Numbered from the stretch's first letter, positions 45,538 to 56,675 are shown. The stretch is 64,000 nucleotides of DNA from Megalonaias nervosa (GCA_016617855.1 JAECUM010011146.1:1-64000); one strand, 5' to 3'. Numbers and translations: made by a program. Notes: a model not told the origin generated them from the sequence alone.

Positions 45538-46244
45538 TGTTATGTATATCTGTATTTTATAATTGACCTTAGTCCAAAATCAAGTTAATGGTGTACCTGG
45601 CCATTGACATTTATTTTGTAAACAACATACTACATAGATGATATTTCTTTAAGATGATAGAATATCCGTAAACTTGTTGGCAACTTTGAATGTTTTTTAG
45701 TGAGGAGACTGACCTCATGGCTCTATTCGTCTGTCTTAGCTTTTAACATTAATGTTATTTACCTGAACAATTTATCAGTCTTGCCTTAATAGCCGAAGCA
45801 GAATCAGCCGTATTGTTGTTTTCAGTTTTTAATTTGGGTGGATTTTATTCAAATTATTATTCACTGGAATAACAATGTGCTCAATAATATTCTTGGACTT
45901 AAACATTAATTTGGAATTATAGTGTGTTTAGTCAAGGACAGTTTGGATTATATTATGGTGATGCATCAAAATACTGTTAACACTTCACCACATTGCAAAT
46001 CATTGGCACATTAGCATATTCAAGATTACAGGCAAATCAACACATTTGATATTGGAATTTATTTGGACCACCAATGGAATTAAGTTAGAACATCACACAT
46101 TTGGACTTGTAATAGAACGTTTAGGGCTTTGTGGGATTTAATTTACAATACTGTGAGTTTTTAAAAATTTCACTTTGTATTCCACAGAAATAAATTATTT
46201 GTTGAATTTTACAAAACTTGTTGGTTTTCACTCATTTTTGTTAC
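45538..46244 (+). repeat. Solo LTR (copy C), inserted in the Polinton
   Basis: Starts TGTTATGTATATCTG, like copy A at 2200, and ends TTTACAAAACTTGTTGGTTT through CATTTTTGTTAC at 46244. It has an AATAAA signal near 46187. No internal domain. No clear target-site duplication. It is diverged from copies A and B, so it is an old insertion of the same gypsy superfamily. Confidence 0.65.
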
Positions 46245-46293
46245 TTAGTTTAAGACCATAGATTTATAACAGAAGGTATCTCTAGATACGACT

Positions 46294-46782
46294 CATCTTC
46301 GCTAGCCAAGGTGCCGATGTGACAACCCTATCTACACCTTGGCATGTCGAGCAGATATCTCTGTGCTTTGGTCTGTGAATTTCACCGCATCCAATCAAAA
46401 TTAAGTTGTTCAAATTTGAACACTGTTCCTACGTGATCGAGACAAGGGGAGCACACAACTTGAATGGACTGATAAATAAGCAAAATTCAAGTGCCGGTCT
46501 GTGTTTGCACAAATACCGTTCACTCAAATACACCTATAATGGCTTCCCTCTGATACATAGTCATACTTTCGATGTTAAACTTACAAAGTATCCATTTTAG
46601 GTCAATTGCCACCACCATTTTCGGCGGATGTACAATTCTTCACGCTATTGGTTAGCAGACATTGCATACCAAGGGAGGCAACACATGAAATCCAATAGAT
46701 GTTGCTAGGACAAAGCACCAGTATAACTGTTCGGTCCGCCAAGGTGTAGATAGGGTTATCGGAACTTTGGCTAGCGAAGATG
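46294..46782. mobile_element. MITE with ~50-bp TIRs
   Basis: Left TIR 46294-46345 begins CATCTTCGCTAGCCAAGGTG and continues to CCTATCTACACCTTGGC. The right TIR, 46735-46782, is its reverse complement with a 4-bp gap and a few changes. Total length is about 489 bp. The interior holds a chance 64-codon ORF. No transposase, no clear target duplication. Confidence 0.8.
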
Positions 46783-47002
46783 GATTTGACTTACCGCAGA
46801 GTGGATTATATTTGACCTGCTCACCACGCATCTTGAAACGCCATGTAGAATCCAGCCAGAACTCTCGCGTTGGAAGATAGCCATCTTGTCTCTGAGCGAG
46901 CTAGCAACATTTTTATGTCTATGTAACTTATTGTTTAAGACGATTTCTGGCTTTGAAATAAAATTTGCTTCGGTTAAGAACCATATATCTTTTTAAATAC
47001 AA

Positions 47003-47347
47003 TTGCTCGCGACTTGGACGAATTCATGTACGTCGAAACACATACATTATAATACAAAAACACAAAGGAACACCAGAAAATATAACATCGGAAATAAATT
47101 GGTGAAATTCAAATTATTGTATGATATGGTGACTTGGTGTGATTCGATTCAAAGATATCTTCGAGAGATTCATCACGCTAACCTTGCCAGGACGACAAAA
47201 ATTTGTCACGTTCGGTTACATATTCCAACAAATATGTTTGATGATAGGAAGGCTGCTTTGTGCAAGCCTGTTGCCAGCAAGAAAATATTAGAAGAATACG
47301 ACCGAATTATTTTTTTCAGTAATTGTCAGCAATTAATAGAAACGTGA
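47003..47347 (+). other. 114-codon ORF of unknown function
   Basis: Open from ATG 47003 to TGA 47345, in the gap between the MITE and the integrase gene. The product is basic and has no recognised domain. May be an accidental ORF or an eroded Polinton gene. Confidence 0.25.
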
Positions 47348-47469
47348 GATTAATATAATTTGTCTGCCTTTGTTGCACAGCGCAGATATGATAATTGAAG
47401 AGTACAGGCATGATTTTACAGAATGATAACCTTATTGTGTCAGAGAGATGTTTCGGATAATTTTTGGTG

Positions 47470-48600
47470 ATAAAATGACCTCGAGATATGTTCGCCACTA
47501 AGGTCTGCTATCTTGTATATCACAGGAGTTGTCTTCAGTATTTCTTACAAAAAATTATTTGGTACAGTTTGCCATACGACCTTGCTGAAACGTTTTCTTG
47601 ATTTTGCTACGTATAATTCGGTCGCCCACATTACGCTTCGTCTAAAAAATAGTTTGTTTATCACGTCGTCTTGGTTATCATTGATACTAGCTCTGCTTGC
47701 GTCATCCGATTACTCCTGTGTTTCGTATTATTATAATTGGCAACAAGTTATGTCAGCTCATTCAGACATTTTTTGTGGTGATTTTTTGCGTAATGATTCA
47801 AAGTAGCATTCTTTGGCGTCCAGGTAAAGTGTCTTGCCTTCGTTAAATGTAGAATAATTCTGGATTCTGTTTTTTCTCAGGCTGTGTCTCAAAGGTGTTG
47901 TTATAAAATTAACCTCCGTGATCTAGGCAAAGCTTTGTTGGTCTGCGTGACAAAATGGCAATCGCGTGTGTTATGGCAGCGCCAGTCTTATCTTTCAGTA
48001 GTAAGCTGAACGCGTACTTACCGAAGATATAAATACTACTTAGCAATACGACGCCTCTTATGTCTCTGGAATATGCTTTCATGTCTATGAGATCTGCAGA
48101 CCAAATATGATCAACGCCTTTAGCTTTAACTCTGAGCCTAGGACAACGGCGTCTTGCTGGCTTTAGCAGGTCCTTATCAAGCGCGTGGTTTATTTTCGTT
48201 TTGATATTTTTTGTGTGTGTTGAGGTTTCGTCTTCCAGCTTTTGGTTTTCTGGGTTTAGCCGTTCTTACAGAAGCTTATATTTGAGTCCGATGGCACCTT
48301 TGAAAAAAAAGCTTTGTCTTTGCGATCTCTCAATCCAGTCGGCTTTATTGCGGATAGCTCATCAAGCATAATTTTATCATATTATTCTTTTTTCTTTTGG
48401 ACGGTCTCATAGCAAATGTCATGTCGCATCGCTATGATGTCAACTTGGTTATAAGGTTCGTTGCCATGAACAGGCTGATCATTGATATCAAACTGTTTGT
48501 CCAAAGGATTATATAGGCCAGAGGACATGCGTTGAGTCCAGCCAACTTTTGCGCATGTAGATCAAAGGCGCTGTCATATATTCTGTGTCGCTTGCACATA
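47470..48600 (-). pseudogene. PLA2-like domain followed by Polinton retroviral-type integrase
   Basis: Minus strand. The N-terminal part (about 48565-48366) reads YNPLDKQFDINDQPVHGNEP, then VDIIAMRHDICYE, with the HD-x2-Y catalytic-type motif of small phospholipase A2-like domains at 48409-48426. A linker (IMLDELSAIKPTGLRDR) is followed from about 48165 by the integrase: LLKPARRRCPRLRV, GVDHIWSADLIDM (first Asp), LLLKDKTGAAITHAIA, a second-Asp region LCLDHGG broken by a stop, and the C-terminal ANYNNTKHRSNRMT near 47730. A chromodomain-like end follows. The catalytic Glu is not readable. Same-gene order PLA2-integrase is known in cnidarian and mollusc copies, as I recall. Integrase inserts the element into host DNA. 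Confidence 0.8.
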
Positions 48601-48658
48601 GCACAATGGCCAACTATTATATTTACTTGAAGACAAATATAACTGGAGAAGGCATGCA

Positions 48659-48946
48659 TTACGTATTAGCAAAACACAAAGCTAAACACAGTTTTAATGA
48701 CATTAAATATCCAGAACGACTATAGGGCTCCTCGAGAGAACGGCAGCCAACGATCGCTTTGACAAAATGGGATTTTCTTTTGCCACACTCAGCACATACT
48801 GACTTCACCACAGAACGACTGTTCTTAGTCTGAGATACAGTCTCCTCATTGCTCTCTGTATTCTTTGTGCACCATAAGTACCACGGTGTTGTCATTTTGT
48901 TTGAAGTTTGGACAACACGTACTGGTCTATCATGATGCAGAACCAA
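48659..48946 (-). pseudogene. Small zinc-ribbon protein, first knuckle damaged
   Basis: 95 codons. PWYLWCTKNTESNEETVSQT, then VCAECGKRKSHFVK. Families of this shape carry two C-x2-C knuckles; the first here reads C-T-K-N (second Cys lost), the second (C-A-E-C) is intact. It lies immediately upstream of the PLA2-integrase gene. Similar small zinc proteins accompany Polinton/adintovirus genes as I recall. Role unknown. Confidence 0.5.
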
Positions 48947-48999
48947 TCATGATTCCTTGACTTATTGCTTCTTAAGCATATTCAAAACTAAATTGTCAG

Positions 49000-49545
49000 T
49001 GTCCAAAATTGGCATCGCGCTGAATTCGATTATTATATCCAGAGTGGATTTTCCTTGGCATGATGATCTGATAAAATAAATACAATTGTGACCACATCCT
49101 GAACTATCCACGCGCTAAATTGTCATGAGTTATAAAAATAAGTTTTCCTGCTGCCTGATATATAATTTTTTTATGGCGTCGGATGTAAGCACACCAAACG
49201 AGTCAAATTATTCTGCGTCGCTACTATCTGGCTTGCTAACGATGGCGACCCATTGTATTCCAGAACCATCAAAATAATTTTCGATGCTGATAGCGCATTT
49301 ATCACTCTTAATGTATTTTAGCAGCGTGTCCCTGAAGACGATGACGCGAAGTTATTTTATGTCTTTCAGCGCTTTCTTAGTGTCAAAAGAACTTAGCGGC
49401 CTTGCTTTCCTGGATACTGAAGACCTCGAGCTTAAGTTTTTAATAAGGCTGCGTCCCAAACGTTTTCTTTGGAGAGGTGGCATTAGTGCATCTGCACCTC
49501 CATCCATCAACAGTGGAAGAAGTGGCAAGTTAGGGAGCAGGTAAA
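49000..49545 (-). pseudogene. Adenain-like cysteine protease (Polinton PRO)
   Basis: Minus strand. PLSSFDTKKALKDI then RVIVFRDTLLKYIK, then ISIENYFDGSGIQWVAIVSK, DSSDAE (stop) FDSFGVLTSDAIKKLY and finally SSGCGHNCIYFI. This matches the order of adenovirus-type maturation proteases: the W-V-A block with its catalytic His, the FDSFG block, and the CGHxC catalytic Cys near 49080. Two features suggest inactivity: the His before WVA is Gln here (IQWVA), and at least two in-frame stops. The N-terminal stretch (PNLPLLPLLMDGGADALMPP) may belong to a neighbouring small ORF. Function: cleaves capsid precursors. Confidence 0.8.
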
Positions 49546-49744
49546 TTCAATATAACGCTTCTCCTGCTGCGCTTTGTTTTCTCGCTTTGTCGTACTTGTG
49601 TTTTATCAGTGTGAGCATGTCGATGCCATATGACAGCTGATGTGCTGAAAGTACTATTGATAACGGGCTGCCTCTGGAAGCGGCAGTCTCAATTTTCTTA
49701 CGTTGAGCTTCAAAGAGAGGCAGACTAACTTCGATCCAAAATGT

Positions 49745-49978
49745 TTATGCAAAACTCTGAGCAAAAATATTTTGCTTTCTTCTTCTGCGTCTATATCCGA
49801 TGCCACTTACCGCTTTTTGAGTGACGCCTGATATTGCTTCAGAGACTGCTGCTGTCGTACGAGTACCAAACGCCGACAAAATTGATGCAAGGAAAGGTAA
49901 TACTGCTAGGAAAAATCGTCCTATACAATGTATTTGTTTTGCAAATATTTTCAAAGTTAGCCCCTTGCCAGTGATCAT
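49745..49978 (-). CDS. Small pX-like hydrophobic/basic protein
   Basis: 77 codons, open. MITGKGLTLKIFAKQIHCIG, then a hydrophobic FFLAVLPFLASILSAFG and a basic GYRRRRRK near the end. A membrane-active helix plus an Arg-rich tail recalls the small core or pX-type proteins of adeno-like and Polinton elements, but there is no firm match. It lies between protease and minor capsid genes on the same strand. Possibly the least damaged gene of the element. Confidence 0.45.
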   Translation of the reverse strand: MITGKGLTLKIFAKQIHCIGRFFLAVLPFLASILSAFGTRTTAAVSEAISGVTQKAVSGIGYRRRRRKQNIFAQSFA

Positions 49979-50183
49979 GGCTACGTTTAATGTTTTGCTT
50001 TTTGTCTTCTGTGGTTAAGTTAATGTGTTTTTTTATTAGCACCAGCTAATGTTGTCCTTGGCGCAGTTGGGTGCTGATAAGTTTGATTTTTTGTACGGCC
50101 TTAATCGATTGTTAATGTGTTCCAAAAAATTTTCCAGTGAATTTTTTGCGTTTATTTAGTGCTGCTTTCATTATACAACTCAA

Positions 50184-50833
50184 TTACTTAGTTCTGTGTT
50201 GCGAACACAGATACAAGCAAAATGTTTCGCGCTCATTATTCATGTTCACGTTTCCTGGCCGGTCTGTAATCGACATTGTGATTTCTTGTATACTATAAAT
50301 ATTATTCACAGGAGAAGGCGTGATTGTTATCAGAGGTCTGGCTAGCACATTCGGACTGAAGCCATATATCAATCAGCAAGCTATTTACTTCATTAATGTT
50401 GACAGGAAAATCACCATCGTGCATACTATCTTGCTGCAAAATGTGTGGGCTAAATCCTAGTAAATCTCTCAGGCTGTTGTTTATTTTAATGGCAACCCTG
50501 TAGCGCGTCGTAAGCTTAGAATAATTCGACTTGATAACTGTTGTCTCCAACGTGACCTCGGACTGTTATGTTTCGTTTTATTTCATCTTCTATGTCGGCG
50601 ACGTTCAACGCGCCAGAAATTATAGTTAACAAAGTTCCTGCTACGTTGGCAAAAGTAAGATACCTAAATTTATTGTTTATTCGGTAACGTTATGAGTTCC
50701 AGATCTCGGCTGAAATTAGCGCGATTGCATAGCGAGTGTCCTGAGATAACTCTATGGGTATACTGTATCTGCCAGTTAAAATCCTGCTGCTTACATGAGC
50801 AAGCTTGGAGTCGAAGAGAAGAATTTGTGACAT
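50184..50833 (-). pseudogene. Polinton penton-like minor capsid protein
   Basis: ATG at 50833-50831 opens MSQILLFDSKLAHVSSRI, then IELSQDTRYAIALISAEIW, a stop near 50683, NNKFRYLTFANVAGT, IEDEIKRNITVRG, INNSLRDLLGFSPHIL, and VNINEVNSLLI near 50395. A frameshift near 50370 moves the C-terminus (ITPSPVNNIYSIQEITMSIT, DRPGNVNMNNERETFCLYL) into another frame. The layout (KYAIAL start, SLRDLLGF, V-N-I-x2-VNSLL, ITIT-D end) is that of the jelly-roll minor capsid (penton) of Polintons. It would sit at virion vertices. Confidence 0.75.
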
Positions 50834-51069
50834 GACTATATTAAATCATTAAATAAGACGTTTTGATAGCTTTATTAAGTAAACTTTGCTGAAACAGCTT
50901 ATCCAGTATCTGAAAGGTCTCAATGCCGCTATGAACTTCAGTCTTGCAATGAGTTCAGATGAATTTTTATACTATTTTATTCGTTTGCCTGTTGTCCAGT
51001 TGTTGTTGTTTTTTTTCTTTTCTTCTATTTTTCTTTCCATTTTTAGGGTAGCCATTATGATACGGCAAG

Positions 51070-51520
51070 TGGTCGTGCTTTCAAAGGACTCCACTTAAGT
51101 ACCTTTTCAAGTACGGCTGGTTTTTGTGGTACCACTTGTGGAAATGTCACTTGTGGCGGCAGAATTTTTACCTGTGGAGGTACATCACCAATCATTTCAG
51201 CAATCCTAATCCTTTGCTGCTCTTCCACCGCTCTTATAATATTTTTAGTGCTGCCTAAGATCCTGATTTAGTTCTTTAGTTTATTCCAAGTATCTTATGA
51301 TCACAGGAATTTCGTGTTTTCTTTTTCCCCACTTTTTGTTAAATTTAGTTACATCACACTTTCTTTCGTCAGACAGCTCTTCTAGCACAGAAACCTCTCG
51401 AGACATTGTCTCAGAAAATTGTATTAACCAATGTCTCAGAAAATTGTATTGATCCATTTGAGTTCTAAGTATCGCATCTTGCTGTTCTTTCAAAGCTTTA
51501 ATTAGCAAACCTTACTTCAT
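51070..51520 (-). pseudogene. Coiled-coil protein of unknown function
   Basis: Frame 51508-51281 (75 codons, MLIKALKEQQDAILRTQMDQ and on) is rich in Leu, Glu, Lys and Gln with heptad-like spacing, suggesting a coiled coil. A later segment (VEEQQRIRIAEMIGDV type, to about 51080) follows after stops. A 23-26 bp direct duplication at 51410-51455 sits inside it. Position between ATPase and minor capsid suggests a virion or packaging accessory; unproven. Confidence 0.4.
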
Positions 51521-51607
51521 ATCATGTGATGTTATGGACTGCTCTGTTTTTTAGTAATTGGCTTAAATAATTTTCTGAGGCATCGCGCTGAAAAATCTCT
51601 TCGCCAT

Positions 51608-51630
51608 TTTTTTTTTTTTTTTTTTTTTTA
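51608..51630. repeat. T homopolymer
   Basis: About 23 T. Confidence 0.95.
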
Positions 51631-51839
51631 ATTATACCACCACATAATTGTTACTGCTGTTCCAATGTTTTCTCATAACCTCAGATTTTTCTTTTGGCTC
51701 CTCTTCTCCGACAAATGACATTCTATCTGTCTTTTATAAAGATGAGCGACCCACACGCGCACTCTGCTCTATCAAGCAATTCAATATGGCAGATAACATT
51801 CGTGAAATCTACGATGATACATCTCAGAAATCTCATCCG

Positions 51840-52440
51840 CGTTTAGGTAAGACAACATAATAAAACTACTTTTAGCCGCCGATAGCATCGTGATAACACT
51901 GCTTAAATTTACCAGCGTCTATGCCGCGACAATGATCAAAAGCAATCGAGTCTATGTCGCGGTTGTCCAAGCCAGAAAACAAAACAAAGTAGCCTGTGTT
52001 TCGATATATTTCAACATATCGTAATAAGGCTGTGCAAAGTATATTGAACTGCAGCGCTTGTTTTGTGACAGCGAAAAAGTTCTTTAACTGTATTCATGTC
52101 GGTGTGATCATTCTTTTTTTATATGTCAAATACAATGACGGAATCCTATTCGCCTCCAAGTTTCTATACTGGCTTTATCTCATCTGGATCCAATATTTTA
52201 ATCCTAGCAGTGTCTGATTTGCTCACGGCCTCATCAAAGTCGTTAAGTGTTTTGTATTTATTTTCAATGAGATTAGCGCATTGAAAATTACCACATCATA
52301 ATTCAGCCGTTTATTCAACATCATACTGAGAAGCAAGTTCGTCCTGCCTCAGCCAATTGGACCTACTATAATATAATGACAATCAGGAAACAAAAAAATT
52401 ATGTCGTGATTTACCCTGAGTCAAAGTTGATCATGCGCAT
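51840..52440 (-). pseudogene. FtsK/HerA-type DNA-packaging ATPase (Polinton)
   Basis: Minus strand. YIIVGPIG then a stop and GRTNLLLSMMLNKRLNYDVV (near 52336-52362): the P-loop G-x4-GKT has lost its Lys to Arg and has a stop inside. Further in, EAVSKSDTARIKILDPDEI and a Walker-B-like DSVIVFDI are readable in another frame, then NTGYFVLFSGLDNRDIDSIA and FDHCRGIDAGKFKQCYHDA. The series FxLFxGLDNRDIxSIAFDH is characteristic of Polinton packaging ATPases as I recall. Several frameshifts. Role: powers DNA packaging into the capsid. Confidence 0.75.
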
Positions 52441-52479
52441 TTTTGTACGCAGATTATATATAATGAGTCACTACATGGC

Positions 52480-53280
52480 TTTTTGGCACCGTCATTGGTG
52501 GCGGTGGCAGTAAATTAAGTATGGCGTCAAAAATTCTGATGCAGATCTCAGCAGAAGAATACTGTATTCTGGAGACACTATAATTGGGCCGCCCAGTTTT
52601 TCGTCGCAAAAAATAGTTTATATAGCAGCGTCAACAGATAATATGGATGCGTCCAACAAAGAATACTTTGACAAATATGCAGGAGCGAATGTTTTGCTGA
52701 CTGTAGTCAACAATAATTTTTCTAAAGGGCGCATACTTTATGTAGAACAAACCTTAGCATCAGCGATCGTTAGAAATCAAATATTGCTTTCTGTGCAAAG
52801 TGTTCTGCCACAATCTGGCGTAATTATGACGGGCGTAATTAATATGGGAAACATGAAGATTACAAACGTGATCACACTTGCTGCTGATACTGAAGCAACA
52901 GACTAGAAATATATTGATTCCACATTTCATGGCCTGAATTTTGGTCTTTACGAAGAAATGAATAATGGTAGTGCGATGAAATTGTGCTTCAGGCCAAGCA
53001 TAGAAATTTATTGCCACAGATTAGCAGATGGCAGCTATTATCCACTCACACTGAAGGTTGTAAGCTGATTCAGATGCGTGGACGGTGGCTATGGTTAACG
53101 AAGTTTTATCACAGATTCTGTGAGGACGTCAAGTATCCCTTTAGAAATGAGAAACTATAAAATTCCAGGGTGACCCCAAAACGTAATGCAGATGCGGACA
53201 ACAAGTAGTACGCTATTGATGAAAGTAAGAAGATCTGTGCCAGCATAAAGTCCAAAACTTATCCAGAAGCCAGAAGGTTT
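52480..53280 (+). pseudogene. Fibre-like protein with NxDAxNKxYxD-type repeats
   Basis: Plus strand, divergent from the ATPase. Three copies of a motif common in phage tail-fibre and adenovirus-fibre-like shafts: DNMDASNKEYFDKY at 52638, INMGNMKITNVITLAADTEA followed by TD-stop-KYID at about 52839-52912, and NADADNK-stop-YAID at 53185. The INMGNMKI-(T/N)-N phrase is the classical fibre repeat. Interrupted by stops at 52904 and 53206. It may be the attachment fibre; host-side partner unknown. Confidence 0.65.
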
Positions 53281-53531
53281 TAATTGTTCAAGTTATGTGA
53301 ATGAGCCTATGTTTTAAGTTAGAATGGTTGTTGTGAACGTAAAACTACTCTGCAATGATTTTAACGCGCCATCAGACAACAAAGTCATATATATAGGTAA
53401 AAGAATACATTGATCATCATGACCCATTTTATTTTTCATTCGATTCTAAAGGCTTTGCCTCAAGGTACAATCATTAATATCCAATAAAAAGGGTTAAGTA
53501 CGCTGATCGTTAAAAATAATGCACCACTGTC

Positions 53532-54442
53532 TTAAGTACATAAACTTGAGGCATACACCCAAAATCTTAAGTACACAAAAATGAGGCATACACCCTAAAT
53601 CTCAAGCTCACAAACATGAGGCATACACCCTAAAACTTAAGTACACAAACATGAGGCATAGAACCTAACTTTTAAGTACACAAACATGAGGCATATACCC
53701 TAAATCTGAAGTACACAAACTTGAGGCTTACACCCGTAATCTTAAGTACACTAACATGAGGCATACACGGTAAATCATAAGTACACAAACATGAGGCATA
53801 CACCCAAAATCTTAAGTACACAAACACGAGGAATGCACCATAAATCTTAAGCTCACAAGCATGAGGCATACACCCTAAATCTGAAGTGCAAAAACACGAG
53901 GCATACACCCTAAATCTTAAGTACACAAGCATGAGGCATACAACCTAAATCTTAAGTACACAAACATGAAGCATACACTCTAAATCTTAAGCTCACAAAC
54001 ATGAGGCATACACCCTAAAATTTAAGTACACAAACATGAGGCATAAAACCTAACTTTTAAGTGCACAAACATGAGGCATACATCCTAAATCATAATTACG
54101 CAAACATGAGGCATGTATACAACCTAAATCTGAAGAACACAAACATGAGGCGTACACCCATAATCTTAAGTACACAAACATGAGGCATACACCCAAAATC
54201 TGAGGTACACAAACATGAGGCATACATCCTAAATCTGAAGTACACAAATATGAGGCATACACCAAATATATGAAGTACACAAACTTGAGGCATACACCCA
54301 AAATCTTAAGTACACAAACATGAGGAATACAACCTAAATTTTAAGTACACAAGCATGAGGCATACACCCTAAATCTAAAGTACACAAACATGAGCATACA
54401 CCCTAACTCTTAAGTACACAACATGAGGCATGCACCCTAAAC
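53532..54442. repeat. 35-bp minisatellite, about 26 units
   Basis: Unit CTTAAGTACACAAACATGAG then GCATACACCCTAAAT. Regular with point changes and a few indels. It directly follows the right end of the Polinton. It makes several artificial repeated ORFs on the minus strand (MPHVCVLKI-type repeats). Confidence 0.97.
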
Positions 54443-54599
54443 GTCTCTTATATGGATGGAGATATGCGATAACCTGCCTTACCTTTCGTATAGGCCATTG
54501 CGAAACTCGCCTATTTTTATATGATGATGGGGGAGGGAGACTTCGCTCTTTCAGCGGAAAATCCAAAATGTCACATTTGTTAAGAAATACAAGTAAATA

Positions 54600-55335
54600 G
54601 TCAAATCTAACCAGAAAATTGAAACTATAATGGACACCTTTTTGAAACGTACGTATATTATCTAAACAAGAGGATCTGATATCAAATCCGGCTGAAAATA
54701 AAAAAATTAAATATAAAACCTAGTATCACTTAAGCATAAATTGTAGATCTAGCTTAAGAAATATCTTATTTTAAAGTGGTTAACACTTAATGCTTGTTTA
54801 TATATTGTAACTAGCCTGGAAAATTAGTCAGGATTTCAGATTTTCCAGGTCTTGAAGCTACAAGGAGTTCGACTGACTAGCAATAGGGATAAAAAAAAAA
54901 AAAAAAGAACACAATATCCAAACAAAGATACAAATTCAGGACAGATTTATTCAATATTTTCTCAAACTTTTTTTTCTTCAGGATGATCTATAAAGACAAC
55001 TATTCTCTTTATCAATTCACATTCAGTTTTAAGCAGAGAAATATACATGTAATTACAGACATATTGGGTGTTTCTCCACTATTTAAAAGATTCTTTTAGT
55101 AAATTCCAATTCCCTACACAGATTCAGTCTGCTTGTAAACCTACGAAATTTTGAACATTAAAGCTTCCCCATCTAGTACGTCCCGCATTTCTCCGATAAT
55201 TTCACTTTCGTTCTATAGCCTTTACTTTACGGGACCAATCTTTACAAGTCCAAAATTTTGAACGCCAACTCTTTTTATTTACAAGGTTGATAAACAAAGC
55301 ATGGATTGTTTGGTGTTGCAGTCGATCGATGACTG

Positions 55336-55387
<52 letters not shown>

Positions 55388-56670
55388 CCGAGCTTCAAAT
55401 CACCTAAATTCACATGATAATAGAAAATATTATCAGAAACGACAAACGTACTCAATATATGGATGTAATCTATGACTGTTTGTGCAGTTAATTTAATATC
55501 TGAATATGTTACATTTTTGTACAAAAAATACGCGAACAGATAACGAACATTTGGATGTGCGATGCGACATCTCAAAATAGATACGATCTACTAAAACAGC
55601 GTGGTATTACTAAAATCAGCTGATCGGAGGGTACACAAAATATCGGCATAGCAATATCTTGGACAATTAGAAGCATCTTCCGAGTTCGTTGATTGTCTTC
55701 GATCTTTGTTCACTGTAATGCTAACCTATCAAAGCAGACATTTGAACTAGAAAGCAAATTATTCGCAAATCTTCGTTTATTGCAGTGCTAGCCTATTAAA
55801 GGTCTTTGAACTATAAAGCCAGTTATACACAAATCTTTGTTTACTGCATTGCTAAATCTTTCTAAACGGATTTGTATGTACTTTTACTTGCTACATTATC
55901 ACCTTCAGAGGAATATTTCTCGAAATATTTTTCTCTGCACTAATTTAAACACAACACTTGCTTAATACATTTATTTTAGATTATATTTCTAATAATAAAT
56001 ATATTGTTTATTATTTTCTAAGAAAGCAAAGCAATGCATATATTACGCTGAAATGTAAGTGCAATGCATCTTTGCATCGGTAGTCTACCACACCAATTAC
56101 ATTAACATATACTGTCATATCTAACACAGAAACAAACAATGCATACATTTTGCAAAAATTAATAAATAAATAACAAATCATTGTAACACTGATATTTATA
56201 TTTATATATATTTATTTGCTGAATTAAAAATTTAAGAGATGAAACAATCGTTTCAGAATGATGTGTCTGCAATGTTTATTTATATTGTAAACCGAAAGTA
56301 GTCCCAGAATTTATCGATGTGTAAAAATTCCAGATTAGTATCACGTGACCCTTTACATCCAATCATATTGCAGAAAATCCGTTTCATTCATAAAAATTGG
56401 AATTATATCATTGTAAAACTGATGCCCATGAAACTTAGTTTTAGCATTCGTATACTATTTCAAGAATACTGTAGTTAACGTAAACATGTCTACTGGATTT
56501 ATACACTACATCTTGGCTGCTGTAAAGCTGTCTGTTTCCACTTCTGAAAGGAAAATTACAATGATCAGGGTATATATGAATATATGAAAGTATAACAGTC
56601 AACAGAGTAAGAACGAATTGTGGTGCAAAGTTTCAAGCTAGGCAAGCACTTCATGAAGGGGACAAGAACA
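54600..56670. other. No gene recognised; (CA)n microsatellite
   Basis: (CA)n at 55338-55385. Otherwise AT-rich DNA with no supportable ORF. Confidence 0.5.
55338..55385. repeat. (CA)n microsatellite
   Basis: About 24 units. Confidence 0.98.
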
Positions 56671-56671
56671 C

Positions 56672-56675
<4 letters not shown>

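Larger units (their letters stand above)
40980..53280. mobile_element. Decayed Maverick/Polinton (adintovirus-like) element
   Basis: About 12.3 kb carrying the diagnostic Polinton set: protein-primed DNA polymerase B (+), retroviral-type integrase (-), adenain-like protease (-), packaging ATPase (-), penton-like minor capsid (-) and fibre-like (+) genes. Cargo includes BIR, HNH-like, PLA2-like and zinc-ribbon coding segments. It is less AT-rich than its flanks. Left end is truncated inside the polymerase. No terminal inverted repeats or 6-bp target duplication were seen, and no major capsid gene was recognised. Interrupted by a solo LTR (45538-46244) and a MITE (46294-46782). Stops and frameshifts in almost every gene show it is inactive. 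Confidence 0.85.

Noticed and set aside
54050..54301. Repetitive minus-strand ORFs (MPHVCVLKI-type repeats)
   Set aside because: They are translations of the 35-bp minisatellite; units shift frame because 35 is not divisible by 3.
53532..54442. CRISPR-like array of direct repeats
   Set aside because: Units are contiguous with no unique spacers, in animal DNA. It is a minisatellite. The same applies to 25949-26300 and 60215-60930.
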